The position numbers and the translations under genes are program-made. From Algisphaera sp039180025 (lineage in GTDB: Bacteria > Planctomycetota > Phycisphaerae > Phycisphaerales > Phycisphaeraceae): a DNA stretch of 64,000 nucleotides. Below, piece by piece: positions 1 to 7,931 of this stretch. The stretch covers positions 4,833-68,832 of the forward strand of contig JBCDDZ010000016.1 in assembly GCA_039180025.1 (NCBI GenBank), written 5' to 3'. The notes beneath the pieces are model-generated. The model saw only the letters and a list, made by a program, of their open reading frames with translations. It was not told where the DNA came from and ran no database searches. Position 1 is the first letter of the stretch. Every line of letters starts with the position of its first letter.

Positions 1-66
1 GCTTGACAAAAAGCTGGCTTTCACCGAATCCAATAGGTATACTTAAAGTAGACGTAAAGGGTGCCG

Positions 67-618
67 ATGAACAGCCATATGAACAGCACGACGGTTCAGC
101 AAGCCCTCGAGCTACTTGGGGAGCATTTCCGCTGGCCCGAGCCGGTCGAGATCACGCTGGTCGGTGGTGCGGCGGGGATGCTCATCGGCACGCTGCCACC
201 CGAACGGACGACCAGCGACTGCGACGTGGTCCGCCACCTGCCCGAGGACGCGGGATTCGGCCTGATCACCGCCGCGGCGACGGTGGCGGAGATCATGGGG
301 CTGGACGAACGCTGGCTGAACAGCGACGTGACCAACGTCGTGCCCACGATGCCCGACGGCTGGCGCGACCGCCGGCACCGCCTCGGCTACTTCGGCGAGC
401 ACCTGATCGTGTTCGCGGCCGACCGGGTGGACCTGATTGCACTCAAGTTCCTAGCTGGCCGCGACCAAGACCTCGACGATCTGGAGGCGCTGGCCGTCAC
501 GGGTGAAGACACTGAGACTGCACGCCATTATCTGGAACAGCTGGCGGCAACGGACTACGACGCAGAGAAGCTCACCGCGGCGCGCGAGTTAATCGACGCC
601 TGGGAGACCAAACCATGA
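67..618 (+). CDS. Nucleotidyltransferase-fold protein (DUF6036/AbiEii-like)
   Basis: A 183-residue protein. The N-terminal third has a nucleotidyltransferase-like core: a GGAAGM glycine motif near residue 35, then SDCDVV, which supplies the paired aspartates (D-x-D) expected for metal binding. The later DRVDLIALK and DLDDLEAL stretches are typical of DUF6036/AbiEii-like proteins. I chose the ATG at 67 because AAAGGG lies 7 bases before it; a GTG at 61 in the same frame is the alternative. Its stop overlaps the next gene (ATGA), so the two are probably co-translated. By analogy with type IV toxin-antitoxin systems it could be the nucleotide-transferring toxin, but that is inference; it could also be an enzyme of unrelated role. 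Confidence 0.7.
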   Translation: MNSHMNSTTVQQALELLGEHFRWPEPVEITLVGGAAGMLIGTLPPERTTSDCDVVRHLPEDAGFGLITAAATVAEIMGLDERWLNSDVTNVVPTMPDGWRDRRHRLGYFGEHLIVFAADRVDLIALKFLAGRDQDLDDLEALAVTGEDTETARHYLEQLAATDYDAEKLTAARELIDAWETKP

Positions 619-1343
619 TCGCCACAGAAGCCACCCTCGAAAATCAGTGGGCGCGTTTGGGCGCAGCGTTCAGCACCGAGCCTGCGGCCCGGACACCCGA
701 CTTGGAACGTTGCCTGATCCGCACCGCGGAAGCGATGCCGGACAACCCCCGCCTCCTACCCGTGGTGGCGACGTGGCTTGATCGTTACGGCGATGCGGTC
801 GCCCGAGACCGGCTGACCGCCTTGGCCGATACCGAGGCATCGGTGGACACACGAGCCGCATTAGGCCTGCTGCTGGAAACCGCCGACCCGGGCCGGTTCC
901 GGGCCGTGCTCAAAGGCTTAGCGCCCGTCACACCGACCCGACCGCTTTACCGGCAACAGGCCGCCAACGCCGCTTTGTCCAAGCGGGCCGAAAGGCTCGC
1001 ATCAGACGCTTCACGGCGCTGGGGTCTCTGGTCTCAGCCCGTGGACAAGAAGCCCGACGCGATCCGACCCCCAGCCTGGGTTATGCGGTTCAACCCGACC
1101 CTGCGTGATCGGATCGACATGCGGGGCGACCTGCGGGCCGCTGTGCTCGCGGCTCTGTGGCATGACCCCGAAGCACGCGAAAGTAAAGCCGCCCTGCAGC
1201 GGCTGCTCGGTGCCAGCCGACGGGGTATCAGCAATGCCATCGAAAACCTCGAGACCACGCAACGGATCGAACTAACGCACGATGGCCGGGAGACTCGGCT
1301 CTGTGCGCCTCTGCCGCCCGCTGCTCGTCGAAAGGCGGCTTGA
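615..1343 (+). CDS. Winged-helix protein paired with the nucleotidyltransferase
   Basis: A 242-residue protein with no family I can name for most of its length. The N-terminal ~120 residues are helical with alanine- and arginine-rich segments. The C-terminal ~60 residues (LRAAVLAALWHDPEA, then ALQRLLGASRRGISNAIENL and a short beta wing) look like a winged helix-turn-helix. The ATG overlaps the stop of the nucleotidyltransferase gene, so they form a two-gene unit. In AbiE systems a winged-helix antitoxin accompanies a nucleotidyltransferase toxin but is normally encoded first; here the order is reversed. An antitoxin or autoregulator role is inferred from context only. Confidence 0.6.
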   Translation: MIATEATLENQWARLGAAFSTEPAARTPDLERCLIRTAEAMPDNPRLLPVVATWLDRYGDAVARDRLTALADTEASVDTRAALGLLLETADPGRFRAVLKGLAPVTPTRPLYRQQAANAALSKRAERLASDASRRWGLWSQPVDKKPDAIRPPAWVMRFNPTLRDRIDMRGDLRAAVLAALWHDPEARESKAALQRLLGASRRGISNAIENLETTQRIELTHDGRETRLCAPLPPAARRKAA

Positions 1344-1946
1344 CCAGAAGAGGCCGCTATGGCTCAGTCATGTGAGTAGTGTTACCCGCCTAGACAACGC
1401 AGTCGTATGGCTGGGCCAGCATCTGGGCGTGGCCTGGTTTGGGGCGATGCAGTACGACGCCGGTGAAGGCGTCGGAGCTGTCAACAATTTTTTTTGGGGC
1501 CATTCGGACGGTGTGCGGATGGTGTTCTTATATAGTTTCTCGCGTAATTAAACCGAAACGAATATCCACGCCTTGAGATTACGCGGTAAGTAAATAAAAC
1601 CGCAGTAAGTCTTGAATCGATCCCATGCCTCGGCCAGAAATATCGCTTTGGGAAGATTTAGTGGCCGATTTTTCCTTGTTAAAATAGTAATCTCTGGACA
1701 TTACCAGTTGATTCTCAGTATATCTAAGTCCCGACTTTACTATTTGGTATTATTCGGCATTCTATATATACCAGCACACCACACAACTCGCAGGTGCTAG
1801 GGTCTATTGCAAGAAGCGGTTGACTTTTACTCACGACCTGTGCGGCTTGCTTTCGCTTGACGGGCGGGTAATACTTGGCTGTCGCCGGATGCAGCACGCA
1901 TCGCTAAGGCCCGCTCTAAAAGACACGACTTCCTACTGGAATTTAT
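1344..1946. other. Gene-poor, partly AT-rich interval
   Basis: I see no convincing gene in this 603-base gap. Bases about 1485-1800 are clearly richer in A and T than anything around them, with a run of T at 1490-1496 and TA-rich stretches near 1525, 1685 and 1735-1770. Short open frames cross it but have no ribosome site or protein-like composition. It separates the nucleotidyltransferase pair from the first small phage-type ORFs, so it may hold promoters, operators or an old element boundary. Confidence 0.5.
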
Positions 1947-2267
1947 ATGAACACTACCAATGCCAATCCCCGGAAGCCCGGCGTCCACCGGCTCAACCTG
2001 AAAGCGGCAGCCTCAGCCAATCACGTCGCCCGCAAATCTCTCCAAGCGATAGAAGCTAAAGAGAAAAAGCGGGTTCTGGAACGCCTTGCAATTCCTGCTG
2101 ACGTGAACGATGCCGAACGGCTACGCGGCCTGAGTCGTCGTCTCAGAGAGAAAGGCTTTGATCGACGCGTCTATCTGAACCTGCAGGATTGGTACGACAT
2201 CACGGCATGCCTGGAGGTCGTCGCCGGGCTGCTTGACGATCCTGATGACGGAAGCCTCGAACCCTGA
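1947..2267 (+). CDS. Hypothetical small basic protein
   Basis: A 106-residue protein that I do not recognise. It is rich in lysine and arginine in the first 75 residues (KEKKRVLERL, RLRGLSRRLREKGFDRR) and acidic at the end (DDPDDG). The helical, charged character would fit a DNA- or protein-binding early phage protein. The ATG lacks a clear Shine-Dalgarno sequence. It is the first small ORF after the AT-rich interval and starts a run of plus-strand genes that continues to 26 kb. Confidence 0.5.
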   Translation: MNTTNANPRKPGVHRLNLKAAASANHVARKSLQAIEAKEKKRVLERLAIPADVNDAERLRGLSRRLREKGFDRRVYLNLQDWYDITACLEVVAGLLDDPDDGSLEP

Positions 2268-2466
2268 CCTACTAGAGCCCCTGTGGAGGCGTTGTTTCCA
2301 CAGCTGCTGCCGCCTGATACCCAGTAAGCGGCACCATGCCTGGGTGGGCCACCACCCGCCCACGCCTTTGTCGGGCCGGACCCGCCGCCGACGACACGAC
2401 CATGCACCTGAGAATCAGCCCCACCGTGGGGGCCGGCGATCGGTGCGCCCTGACGGAGAGATCACA

Positions 2467-2733
2467 ATGTCCGCTACTACCGAAGTAACCACCCCGATCG
2501 CCCTTGCGGCCGCAATCGCCCGCGTCCGACGTCATGAGCGGAGGCGTTTGCGGTCCTTGCGTATGCCTGCCCGGGGCAGTGACGCCGCCCGCGAATACGG
2601 CCGGTTCTACCTTGTGGACGACATGCGGAACCAGGCCTGCGAGACCTTCCACGACATCATGGCGCTCGAGGCCTACTGCCAGGAGCAAGGGATCATCGGG
2701 AATCACGAATGCATCGTTAAGGAGGCTGACTGA
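2467..2733 (+). CDS. Hypothetical small protein
   Basis: An 88-residue protein of unknown function. The start at 2467 has GGAGAG six bases upstream; the frame is open further upstream but without a ribosome site. An arginine-rich helix (RVRRHERRRLRSLR) is followed by a mixed acidic/aromatic segment with cysteines at the end. It overlaps the next gene by one base (TGATG), with AAGGAGG placed inside its last codons to serve that gene, so the two are translationally coupled. This packing is typical of phage early operons. Confidence 0.6.
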   Translation: MSATTEVTTPIALAAAIARVRRHERRRLRSLRMPARGSDAAREYGRFYLVDDMRNQACETFHDIMALEAYCQEQGIIGNHECIVKEAD

Positions 2734-3101
2734 TGAGCCAGACACACTCTAATGACGTCCCCGACCGACGGGATGCTGGAGCAGGGGGAGAACCAGCCGG
2801 ATCAATCGAGATGACCTCCGAAATCGAGTACCACCCCGATGAGGCGAAGCAACTCACCGAAGAACTGTGCGCTGCAATTTCCCGACCGTTGCCCAAGGTC
2901 GACTGGAATCGATGGCAATGGTACGACGACAACCATGAGGTACTGCTCTTCGGCCGCCCCTTGGATAGCGACGCCACCGATCCACATGATGGCGAGGTAG
3001 CTCACGACTGGCCCGTCATGTACTTCGTCGAGCAGCACATGGTCCTGCTGGGCGGAACCGAGTCGCAGGTACAGGAGGAGGCCACCCATGTCGCTGACTG
3101 A
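2733..3101 (+). CDS. Hypothetical protein
   Basis: A 122-residue acidic protein that I cannot assign. The first ~30 residues are low-complexity; the middle has a WNRWQWYDD segment and the end is glutamate-rich. The ATG is preceded by AAGGAGG in the tail of the upstream gene and overlaps its stop by one base. The 3' end overlaps the next ORF by 14 bases. It belongs to the early cluster of small genes and has no signal peptide or membrane segment. Confidence 0.6.
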   Translation: MSQTHSNDVPDRRDAGAGGEPAGSIEMTSEIEYHPDEAKQLTEELCAAISRPLPKVDWNRWQWYDDNHEVLLFGRPLDSDATDPHDGEVAHDWPVMYFVEQHMVLLGGTESQVQEEATHVAD

Positions 3102-3408
3102 ACCGGCCTGCGCCATCACCACAGTGCTTCGCCGCCTCGACGCCGACGACTGGCGACTCGTGGCGCTGGCGATCAGCGACATCATGGACGACCGGTGGGG
3201 GGTCGGGCCGTGGCCCCAAGCATTCATTGTCGCCAAGAAGATCGGCTGCGACGGGCAGGCCGCCATCGCGGGCCCGAGTGTCCTGAACCGCGACGACGTC
3301 ATCTGCGTCAACGCCGCGGTCAAGGTGAGGTTCTGCAATATCGGTGACCCAGACGAGTGGCCGGCGCTGCACCGCATCATGGACGAGTTGTGTGTTGGGC
3401 TGCTGTAG
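3088..3408 (+). CDS. Hypothetical protein
   Basis: A 106-residue protein of unknown function, overlapping its upstream neighbour by 14 bases. AGGAGGAGG lies at a good distance before the ATG at 3088, which supports the start. The sequence looks like a small globular fold (DADDWRLVALAISDIMDDRWG, then a beta-rich half). No catalytic motif is visible. About 180 bases of non-coding sequence with a GC-rich hairpin separate it from the replication initiator gene. Confidence 0.6.
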   Translation: MSLTEPACAITTVLRRLDADDWRLVALAISDIMDDRWGVGPWPQAFIVAKKIGCDGQAAIAGPSVLNRDDVICVNAAVKVRFCNIGDPDEWPALHRIMDELCVGLL

Positions 3409-3588
3409 GCCCGCCCAGGGTCCTGAGGGTTTACAGGATCGGTAACTGCGTAGCGACCGCCACGACATACCCGCCGACGTGTTTGATAGCGGTCGCCGTA
3501 CCGCTCGTGGGTTGACCCCCGCGTGAATCTGTCCAGCACCCCCACCCGCAAAACGAATCTCTTCCTTGCTGGGCAGAGACCCCCAAGT

Positions 3589-3620
3589 CCCGCCGCGTCT
3601 AGTCACCGCGGCGGGCATTT
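3589..3620 (+). terminator. Perfect hairpin just before the replication initiator
   Basis: CCCGCCGCG at 3589-3597 pairs perfectly with CGCGGCGGG at 3607-3615 around a 9-base loop, followed by CATTTTC. This could be an intrinsic terminator of the early operon with a short T tract, or a translational attenuator, because it ends 25 bases before the initiator ATG. Confidence 0.5.
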
Positions 3621-3640
3621 TCATGCCTTGCGAGAAATCC

Positions 3641-4819
3641 ATGACCGACGAAGAAGACAAACCCGGCTTCGGGAAGATGCCCAACACATTTCTGGATGAA
3701 CTGCCGACCCTCAACGCTCCGGCAGCGAAGGTGGCAATCTACCTTTGCATCCGGGCACAGCGAGCACCACTGCAGGTGAAGGCGGCGACGATCGCCGAGG
3801 CGACGGGCCTCGGGGTTGCCACCGTCCGCAAGGCCGTCGTGGAGTTGGCGGACAGGGGCTGGGTCCGTAGCGAGAGGAAGAAGTACTCGTCGATCGTTGA
3901 GTTTCTGCTGGCGAAGGACGACGCCCAGGTCACGATTCGCGCGACGATCAAGGGGGTGGCCTGCCCCGAGAGTGCTACCCACAGAGCACTCTCGGACACC
4001 CCATCCACCCCCGAGAGTGCTACGTACAGAGCACTCTCGGAGCCCAGAGTGCTCCACACAGAGCACTCCAATGTCTTACAGACTCCTGAGACAAGTAATA
4101 CTACGTATTACAAGACAGCGCCCCCGCCTACGGCGGGGGAGGGCCAGCCGCGAACGGCTGGCCTTGTCGACGGAGAGCATCAATCTCAACAGCCACCGGC
4201 TACCCTCGGCCAAGGCCACGTCGATAACCCCACCGTCAGCCCACCGGCCGATGCCAGCGTCGATCCCCCGGATACCTGGACCTGGATTCGGGCCGCGGCC
4301 GACACCGGCAACATCGGCCCGATGATCGTCTGGCTCGGCTACGGCGACCGGGCGTCGGGCATGACGCTAGCTCAGGCTCAGGCCGCCGGCCTCACCCCCC
4401 TCGCCCGTTGTTGGTGGGGTGGCGGGCCGATCGGAGAGTTGGCGTCGTCGATCACCGCAGCCGCCACCACGTACCAGATCGCCGCCTGGGGCTGGGCGAT
4501 GCTGAGCGCCCCCCGCATGCAGGCCGGGCTGCCGATGCTCAAGCCCGGCTCGCACGACCTGCTCGACGCCAGGAAGCGGAAGGCCAAGGAGACAATCCTG
4601 GATGCCAAGGCGGGCAACCTCGTCGAGCGCTTCGGGCCGGCCGGCACCATCACTTGCATCCAGGTCGCCGTCGAAAACGCCGACGACATCATCAACCGAC
4701 TCGCCGCCGCCAACATGCGGGTGAATCTGGACGCGGGCTACATCCGGCATGGTGCGGTGGTCCGCGAGGCCGAGGCGATCTATCGGCAACAGAACGCCGA
4801 GCAAAGGGGGCCGAAATGA
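3641..4819 (+). CDS. Winged-helix replication initiator-like phage protein
   Basis: A 392-residue protein. Residues ~20-80 form a winged helix-turn-helix (TFLDELPTLNAPAAKVAIYL, then TIAEATGLGVATVRKAVVEL) of the type found at the N-terminus of phage replisome organisers. Residues ~109-143 are a repetitive linker (PESATHRALS, PESATYRALS, VLHTEHS) that exists because the DNA there carries tandem palindromes. The C-terminal part contains a helical TWIRAAADTG region and a lysine-rich segment. It lies directly upstream of a DnaB-like helicase, overlapping it by 4 bases, as initiator and helicase genes do in lambdoid phages. The start at 3641 follows the hairpin; ATG 3623 and TTG 3566 are also in frame. 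The initiator role is inferred from the domain, the context and the DNA repeats. Confidence 0.7.
   Translation: MTDEEDKPGFGKMPNTFLDELPTLNAPAAKVAIYLCIRAQRAPLQVKAATIAEATGLGVATVRKAVVELADRGWVRSERKKYSSIVEFLLAKDDAQVTIRATIKGVACPESATHRALSDTPSTPESATYRALSEPRVLHTEHSNVLQTPETSNTTYYKTAPPPTAGEGQPRTAGLVDGEHQSQQPPATLGQGHVDNPTVSPPADASVDPPDTWTWIRAAADTGNIGPMIVWLGYGDRASGMTLAQAQAAGLTPLARCWWGGGPIGELASSITAAATTYQIAAWGWAMLSAPRMQAGLPMLKPGSHDLLDARKRKAKETILDAKAGNLVERFGPAGTITCIQVAVENADDIINRLAAANMRVNLDAGYIRHGAVVREAEAIYRQQNAEQRGPK
3966..4163. other. Putative phage replication origin inside the initiator gene
   Basis: Two near-identical 30-base palindromes (3966-3995 and 4011-4040) have arms CCGAGAGTGCT and AGCACTCTCGG. A third shorter copy (4047-4068) has arms GAGTGCT and AGCACTC. 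An AT-richer stretch (about 4069-4115) follows, containing GTAATAC-TAC-GTATTAC. Two GC hairpins come next: CCCCCGCC/GGCGGGGG at 4121-4139 and GGCCAGCCG/CGGCTGGCC at 4142-4163. Iterons plus an AT-rich block inside an initiator gene is the layout of lambda ori within O; use as an origin here is inference. Confidence 0.6.
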
Positions 4820-6450
4820 CCAGCACTCAAACCCAGCCTTCCCCCAAGCCCCAGGCCTCGCCGCTGGACGCCGCCTGGACCGCGTTGCACCACGAAGCTA
4901 TCAGCCCCCTAGACGAGCGGGTATTCCTGGCGATGCTCCTTGCCCACCCGTCCGCCATCCAGCAAGCCCGGCAGGACGTACCAGTGGAGACGTTGCAGTT
5001 CGCCGGGAATCGGGACGTGTACTCGGCCATCCTCGCCGCCGCAGCCCAGGCTGAGGCCGCCGGCGTGCCCACGCCGCCGCTCGACACTATCAGCCTCGCA
5101 GCCGCGGTCAGCCGGGCCGGGCAGGACCCAGTGGCCTGGACCACGTCCTACCGCGATCGGGTCGACAACATGGTCGCAATAGGCCAGGAGCTGACGGCCG
5201 GAGGCGGGCTGGCGGCAAAGTGGAGCATGACGGTTGCATCTCTGCGAGAAGCCGCCACCCGGATCGCCGCTGCCCGCGCCTGCCTCGACCATGCCCACCA
5301 GATCGTGAGCCGCGAGAAGACTCCAGACCCCGGTCAGGCGATGCAAGCTACTGCAAGCAGCCTCCAGACCATCGCCGAAACCGGCCGGCCCTCCCCCGTT
5401 GTCAAACTCGGTAGCGCTCAGGACCCGGCAGGCGGCGGATGGGTGGTGCCGTGCCGCTTCACCCCAATGCTCAACTGGCATACAGGAGGGCACCACCCCA
5501 ATACGCTGGGCATCGTGGCGGCGCGTTCGGGCGGGGGCAAGTCTTCGTGGTTGCAGGCCGTCGCCCTCGATGCGGCACAGCAGGGTATGCCCACCCTCAT
5601 CGTGGATACCGAGATGTCGGCCCCCGAGGTAGCCCACCGCCTCATAGCAAATCTGACCGGAATCAACGGCCGGATGGTGCAGCGCATCGAGGCGGACCCA
5701 TCGATGAACCCGGACACGGCCAAAACGATCGCAGTGGTCCGGCAAGAGCTGGAGGCGTTACCACTGCACCACGTTGAGGCCGCCGGCTGGTCATCCGGCT
5801 CGATTCTTTCCGCGGCCCGCACGTTCGCCCAGGCTCACGCGCCATTGGCCGGCGGCAGGTGCCTGATCATCCTGGATTACCTCAAGCTCCCCGCGGAAGA
5901 CAGCAGCCGCAGCGTGGCCGAGTGGCAGGCGCTAGGGTACTTGGCCGACGCGCTCAAGAGCTTGGCCGGTCAGCTGGGCATCAGCGTCCTAGCCGGCGTC
6001 CAGGCAAACCGCGGGGCCGTCGGTGCCGATCACGCCGGATTTCAGGACGAAGCCGCATCGCTGCTGGCCGGAAGCGACAGAATTTTCCATGCCGCGACAT
6101 CCGTCCTGGTCCTTCGCAGCCTCCGGCAGCCCGAGGCGGAGTTCGTCCGCACCAAGTTCGGCACCCGCACCGGACCCGAAGCATCCGGGGCTCCCGACAA
6201 CGACCTGCGGTTCAACCTGATCGGTTACCTGCCCAAATGCCGCGGCGGCGCAACGTATCCGGCCGGCGTGCCGATTCACTTCGCGCGTGGCCTGAACCGC
6301 TTCGAAGAACTGGCCTGGCAGGTGGACCCGAAAACCAACGACTTCATTCGTGACCAACACGGCCACCCACTACCCACCCCCGAACTCGACCGCGTCCGTA
6401 CCGCGCTTCGACCGACGAAGAAGTCGGCGACGCAGATCCCCATCCCCTAG
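4816..6450 (+). CDS. DnaB-like replicative helicase / RecA-fold ATPase
   Basis: A 544-residue protein. The first ~130 residues resemble the DnaB N-terminal helical domain (DERVFLAMLLAHPSAI, then FAGNRDVYSAIL). A RecA-type ATPase follows, with Walker A ARSGGGKSS at 236-244, VDTEMS near 263-268 and Walker B CLIILDY at 349-355, then a QANRG segment. It would unwind DNA at the phage origin, loaded by the upstream initiator. The ATG at 4816 has AAAGGGGG before it and overlaps the initiator stop; a longer open frame upstream is out-of-gene read-through. Slightly longer than typical bacterial DnaB (~470 residues). Confidence 0.85.
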   Translation: MTSTQTQPSPKPQASPLDAAWTALHHEAISPLDERVFLAMLLAHPSAIQQARQDVPVETLQFAGNRDVYSAILAAAAQAEAAGVPTPPLDTISLAAAVSRAGQDPVAWTTSYRDRVDNMVAIGQELTAGGGLAAKWSMTVASLREAATRIAAARACLDHAHQIVSREKTPDPGQAMQATASSLQTIAETGRPSPVVKLGSAQDPAGGGWVVPCRFTPMLNWHTGGHHPNTLGIVAARSGGGKSSWLQAVALDAAQQGMPTLIVDTEMSAPEVAHRLIANLTGINGRMVQRIEADPSMNPDTAKTIAVVRQELEALPLHHVEAAGWSSGSILSAARTFAQAHAPLAGGRCLIILDYLKLPAEDSSRSVAEWQALGYLADALKSLAGQLGISVLAGVQANRGAVGADHAGFQDEAASLLAGSDRIFHAATSVLVLRSLRQPEAEFVRTKFGTRTGPEASGAPDNDLRFNLIGYLPKCRGGATYPAGVPIHFARGLNRFEELAWQVDPKTNDFIRDQHGHPLPTPELDRVRTALRPTKKSATQIPIP

Positions 6451-6467
6451 CCCCGAAAGGCTTCACC

Positions 6468-6743
6468 ATGTCAGATCTCAACAGTCCTGCCGCTTGGCTC
6501 CTCCACCTCCACCGTCCCGATGAACACAGCATCGCGTATGCCCGCCGGGACATCGCCAGGGAAAACGTCCACCCCTCGACGCTGGCAAAGTCTCATTTGG
6601 TTCTGGCCGTCGAGACTGCCCATGCAAATCGCATGGAAATGGTCGCGGGGAAGGCGGTACCAGGGAACCCCTTCGACTGGAGAACCAAGCCGATCGAATT
6701 TCCAAGCGAATTGATCGCGGCGGTGAAGGAGGCCATGGACTAG
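6468..6743 (+). CDS. Hypothetical small protein
   Basis: A 91-residue protein of unknown function, 17 bases after the helicase. It contains SPAAWLLHLHRPDEHSIAYA and ends with a glutamate-rich helix. GAAAGG lies 12 bases before the ATG, so the ribosome site is modest. It is probably part of the replication transcription unit; nothing in the sequence points to a specific activity. Confidence 0.55.
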   Translation: MSDLNSPAAWLLHLHRPDEHSIAYARRDIARENVHPSTLAKSHLVLAVETAHANRMEMVAGKAVPGNPFDWRTKPIEFPSELIAAVKEAMD

Positions 6744-6852
6744 GTCCCGCAGCGTTACAACCAGTCCTGGACATGGCGAAGCCGACCCCGCTGCAGCGTA
6801 TCAACTAGCAGCAGGAACTCGTTCCGCAGCCGCCGCGAAATCGGAGAAAGCC

Positions 6853-7404
6853 GTGCATGACTTCCCAACCCAAACCGAGGACGAATGGACCGATGAGGTC
6901 GAGTTCCGCCTGACGTGCAAACCACGCCGGGTTACCTTCGTCCAGCGATTCGGTGTCGAAGCCTCGGAGGTGCTACGGGACTGGACTCGCTACGACGCAG
7001 CACTAGCACCCGCCCAGCGCCTCATTCTTCGCACGTGGGCCGAGGACCCGAAGGCGCGACCCGCAGAAATCGCGCGGGCTCTCTCACTGACGCCGAGCGG
7101 GTTAAACACGCAAGTTGCACCGATCAAAAAGCGGATTGCTCACATGGGGAGCTGGACCCTGCAGTCGCTTCCACAGCAGCCTGCGCTCGAGAAGATCGGG
7201 CTGCAGGATGCGAACGAAACGCTACTAGGGCTGACCCGCGAACGGCTGACCAAACGGCAGGCCGTCTGGTTGGATGCCATCGTCGACCATCCGGACGCAA
7301 GCGTGTCCGGTATCGCCGATGTCATGGAGTGCTGTAAACGGGCAGTTTTTAAGAAGATCAAGGTTCTTCGGGAAACGGTCGAGCTGGTCAAGGAGGTTGT
7401 GTGA
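6853..7404 (+). CDS. Double helix-turn-helix protein, paralog 1
   Basis: A 183-residue protein starting at GTG 6853, with GGAGAAA just upstream. After RVTFVQRFGVEA it has one HTH-like unit (AEIARALSLTPSGLNTQVAP) around residues 77-96 and a second (VSGIADVMECCKRAVFKKIK) near 152-171, like region-4 sigma or response-regulator HTHs. It clearly matches the next gene across its length: QRFGV-E/D-A, a K/HRRIA-H/D-M motif and LEKIGL/LEKLGL in the same order. A DNA-binding regulatory role is likely. The pair lies between replication and structural genes, a place where late regulators occur; that assignment is inference. Confidence 0.6.
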   Translation: MHDFPTQTEDEWTDEVEFRLTCKPRRVTFVQRFGVEASEVLRDWTRYDAALAPAQRLILRTWAEDPKARPAEIARALSLTPSGLNTQVAPIKKRIAHMGSWTLQSLPQQPALEKIGLQDANETLLGLTRERLTKRQAVWLDAIVDHPDASVSGIADVMECCKRAVFKKIKVLRETVELVKEVV

Positions 7405-7931
7405 TGCACAAGCGCGCCCACAAGCTGTCCTTCGAGCAAAGGTTCGGCGTCGACGCCGCGACAATCCGGCGGTTGTGGAAATCGGACTTCGAGCCAATGT
7501 TCGGAACAAAAACCGCCAGCCTTGTGTGGGCGTGGGCGGTCCGGCCCGAAACCACGGCCAAGCAAATCGGCGAGCGTCTGAACTGGGACATCAGCACCAC
7601 ATGCGCGATGGCGCGATGTGCCCACCGTCGGATCGCGGACATGGACCACGGCAGGATGAGGCACCAGTTGGCCCGCCCTGTGCTTGAGAAGCTCGGGTTG
7701 GCCGAAGCATCATCTGACCAGATCGAAAAGGTGGTGCAGGCTCTCCATCCCGCAAGGCAGGAATACGTCGCGGCGGCAGTCAAGTTTCCACGGCATGGTG
7801 TCCGGCAGATCGCCAAGTATTGCGACGTGAAGCCCGGCACGATCAGCCTCGCGATCCGGAAAGTCAAGCCAGTAGTCCGCCGGCTACGCCACACACCACG
7901 AGCCGAACACGGAGCGCACGTCGATGACTGA
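7404..7931 (+). CDS. Double helix-turn-helix protein, paralog 2
   Basis: A 175-residue protein paralogous to the gene just upstream. Matching features are LSFEQRFGVDA at the start, a first HTH (AKQIGERLNWDISTTCAMAR), HRRIADMD, RPVLEKLGLAE, and a second HTH (VRQIAKYCDVKPGTISLAIR) followed by a basic tail. The ATG at 7404 has AGGAGG 7 bases upstream; its first base is the last base of the preceding stop codon. Tandem duplication with marked divergence suggests the copies bind different sites or form a heterodimer; no experimental homologue is known to me. Confidence 0.6.
   Translation: MHKRAHKLSFEQRFGVDAATIRRLWKSDFEPMFGTKTASLVWAWAVRPETTAKQIGERLNWDISTTCAMARCAHRRIADMDHGRMRHQLARPVLEKLGLAEASSDQIEKVVQALHPARQEYVAAAVKFPRHGVRQIAKYCDVKPGTISLAIRKVKPVVRRLRHTPRAEHGAHVDD

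Noticed and set aside
1282..1551. Small plus-strand ORF of 89 codons
   Set aside because: It overlaps the winged-helix gene in another frame and then runs into AT-rich non-coding DNA, without a ribosome site.
4408..4815. N-terminal extension of the DnaB-like helicase frame
   Set aside because: The extension is an out-of-frame reading of the initiator gene; the ATG at 4816 with AAAGGGGG upstream gives a normal DnaB N-terminus.
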